Shown: in pieces, positions 63,098 through 64,000 of the stretch
How positions within the stretch are numbered: position 1 is the stretch's first letter
Layout of the letters: every line of letters begins with the position of its first letter
Source: Coprothermobacteraceae bacterium
GTDB taxonomy: Bacteria; Coprothermobacterota; Coprothermobacteria; Coprothermobacterales; Coprothermobacteraceae
Reading direction: 5' to 3'
NCBI GenBank assembly: GCA_013178255.1
Contig: JABLWY010000001.1
Span: forward strand, 552,503 to 616,502
Length of the DNA: 64,000 nucleotides
The notes under the pieces: model-generated
Database searches by the model: none
What the model saw: only the letters and a program-made list of their open reading frames with translations
Told to the model about the DNA's origin: nothing
Made by a program: the position numbers and the translations under genes

Positions 63098-63600
63098 TGG
63101 CCCAAGGTACTGTAGCATTCAGGCCTGACAAGTTTGAAATTATAGGATCTGAACGCCTGCCCAAAGGCCCATTCTTGGAAGTGGCACGCTTGGCTAGTTT
63201 CTTAGCTGCAAAGAGAGATAGCTTCTTTGGGGACCGCCTGTTTATAACGCATATCGAGGTAGATCATCATTGGGGTCCCTCTGATCTGACCTTTAGAGTG
63301 CGACTTGTCGCTGAGGGTGATCTCAAACAGCTTATAAGACGAGCTTGGTTTGCGGCCTTCGTGGCGTGTCTTACGGTCTATGACATGGTAAAAGCTGTGG
63401 ACCCTGACGCTGTCATAGAAAACGTTGCTGTGGTCGAGGTGTGTGGATCTGAGCTACCCGTGGTCGAGGTTCAGGAGGCGTTAAAAGGCACGGGATTGGC
63501 TTTTTCTCCAACGGTGGTTGTTAAAAAGGGGCGTTTGAAGACAGCCCTTGGGCATCCAGGCGCTGATCGGCTCAAATTACCCTGGTTGAGGGAGGTGTAA
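63082..63600 (+). CDS. MoaC-like protein B (YDMxKA motif kept)
   Basis: 172 residues. It aligns with E. coli MoaC through PKGPFLEVARLASFLAAKRD (Lys28 = Lys51, Lys44 = Lys67) and LTVYDMVKAVDPD (Asp101/Lys104 = Asp128/Lys131). The CHP motif is replaced by DRL (51-53), the ExE motif is absent, and the GGKSG tail is missing. It therefore lacks what protein A keeps. The two genes overlap by 16 bp. Family membership is clear; activity on its own is doubtful. Confidence 0.82.
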   Translation: MQPEVVAQGTVAFRPDKFEIIGSERLPKGPFLEVARLASFLAAKRDSFFGDRLFITHIEVDHHWGPSDLTFRVRLVAEGDLKQLIRRAWFAAFVACLTVYDMVKAVDPDAVIENVAVVEVCGSELPVVEVQEALKGTGLAFSPTVVVKKGRLKTALGHPGADRLKLPWLREV

Positions 63601-63604
63601 CACA

Positions 63605-64000
63605 TTGGAAAAGCAGATCTACACATGTTGCATATTGATATGTTCCGACAGGTCTTTCCGCGGTGAAAGGGATGACAAGACGGGCCCTGTGCTCAAGGAG
63701 ACTTTGGAAAGGCTTGGTTACGACGTGCTTAAGGTTGAAGTTGTCCCTGACGAGATTGATGCCATTTCGAGCAAGCTTGTGGAATGGGCAGATCAGGGTG
63801 TTAACCTCATAGTGACTTCAGGCGGAACTGGGGTAGGTCCGCGAGATGTTACACCTGAGGCCACAGGCAGCATCTTAGAGCGTGAGATTCCCGGTTTGCC
63901 TCAGGCGGCGCTCTGGTTCTCGTTGCAGCGAAGCCCAAATGCTGCACTGTCGAGGGCCAAGGCTGGTATTAGAAAGCGTACACTCATTGTCAACTTGCCG
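63605..64000 (+). CDS. MoaB/Mog-type molybdopterin adenylyltransferase (3' end outside window)
   Basis: 132 residues before the window ends. CSDRSFRGERDDKTGP at the N-terminus and LIVTSGGTGVGPRDVTPEA are the MoaB/Mog signatures; the NLP at the end of the window begins the expected NLPGSP motif. It adenylates molybdopterin before metal insertion by MoeA. TTG 63605 is 4 nt after the MoaC-like B stop. Confidence 0.92.
   Translation, partial: MEKQIYTCCILICSDRSFRGERDDKTGPVLKETLERLGYDVLKVEVVPDEIDAISSKLVEWADQGVNLIVTSGGTGVGPRDVTPEATGSILEREIPGLPQAALWFSLQRSPNAALSRAKAGIRKRTLIVNLP

Noticed and set aside
62579-63600. A frameshift breaking one MoaC into two parts
   Set aside because: Each protein aligns over most of the MoaC length separately, with overlapping regions in both, so they are two paralogues and not fragments of one gene.

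Overview
The window is a gene-dense bacterial chromosome segment with almost no free space. Many neighbours overlap by 4-26 bp, and TTG and GTG starts are frequent and usually preceded by a GGAGG-type ribosome binding site. There are two tRNA genes, an RNase P RNA, and no insertion sequences, prophage or CRISPR. The gene set (AdoCbl-dependent ribonucleotide reductase, membrane pyrophosphatase, Mre11-Rad50-NurA-HerA end-processing set, AMMECR1/MEMO/radical-SAM trio, Mo/W cofactor genes) and the base composition suggest a thermophilic anaerobe of a deep lineage. A Coprothermobacter-like organism is my best guess, but this is an inference from gene content, not a database match.

Layout. 1-4.3 kb: yceD-rpmF-plsX-acpP, a short Elp3-like radical SAM gene, ftsY, an inositol-monophosphatase family gene and tRNA-Gln. 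4.4-9.9 kb: a small unknown gene, class II ribonucleotide reductase with YqeY (minus strand), a nucleoside kinase and mscL. 10-11.1 kb: the redox repressor rex and a DUF2148 protein. 11.2-18.7 kb: a tightly overlapping DNA-end resection operon, mre11-rad50-nurA-herA plus an unknown gene. 19-24.7 kb: rdgB, valS and the MEMO/AMMECR1/AmrS trio. 24.7-31.5 kb: a shape and division operon (DUF4321, mreBCD, PBP2, minCDE, rodA). 31.5-33.9 kb (minus): M16 peptidase, S4 protein, MazG. 34-36 kb: membrane pyrophosphatase hppA. 36-39.9 kb (minus): plsY, then tRNA-Ser, rplU, rpmA, obgE, nadD, rsfS and rnpB. 40-44.9 kb: secreted CtpA protease, a polar amino-acid ABC transporter and an aminotransferase. 44.9-47.3 kb (minus): phoB-phoR-phoU. 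47.4-51.3 kb: sirtuin, surE, trmB, rhomboid, ClpP-like membrane protease. 51.5-57.4 kb: F-type ATP synthase operon. 57.4-64 kb: molybdenum/tungsten cofactor genes moeA, moeA-PBP, moaA, folC, two moaC-like genes and a moaB/mog gene cut by the window end.

Most unusual points. (1) MoaC appears to be split into two adjacent, overlapping paralogues that have lost complementary halves of the active site: one keeps the His and Glu-x-Glu motifs, the other keeps the YDMxKA motif. (2) The ATP synthase has no separate delta subunit: subunit b carries only the delta C-terminal domain, and the alpha subunit lacks most of the N-terminal helix that normally docks the missing delta N-terminal domain. (3) atpA carries an apparent single-base frameshift. 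(4) The rsfS coding region runs about 70 nt into the RNase P RNA gene. (5) A 19-bp imperfect inverted repeat brackets the rex promoter and includes its ribosome binding site. (6) Several promoters place the -10 box 6-7 nt from a start codon, suggesting leaderless mRNAs.
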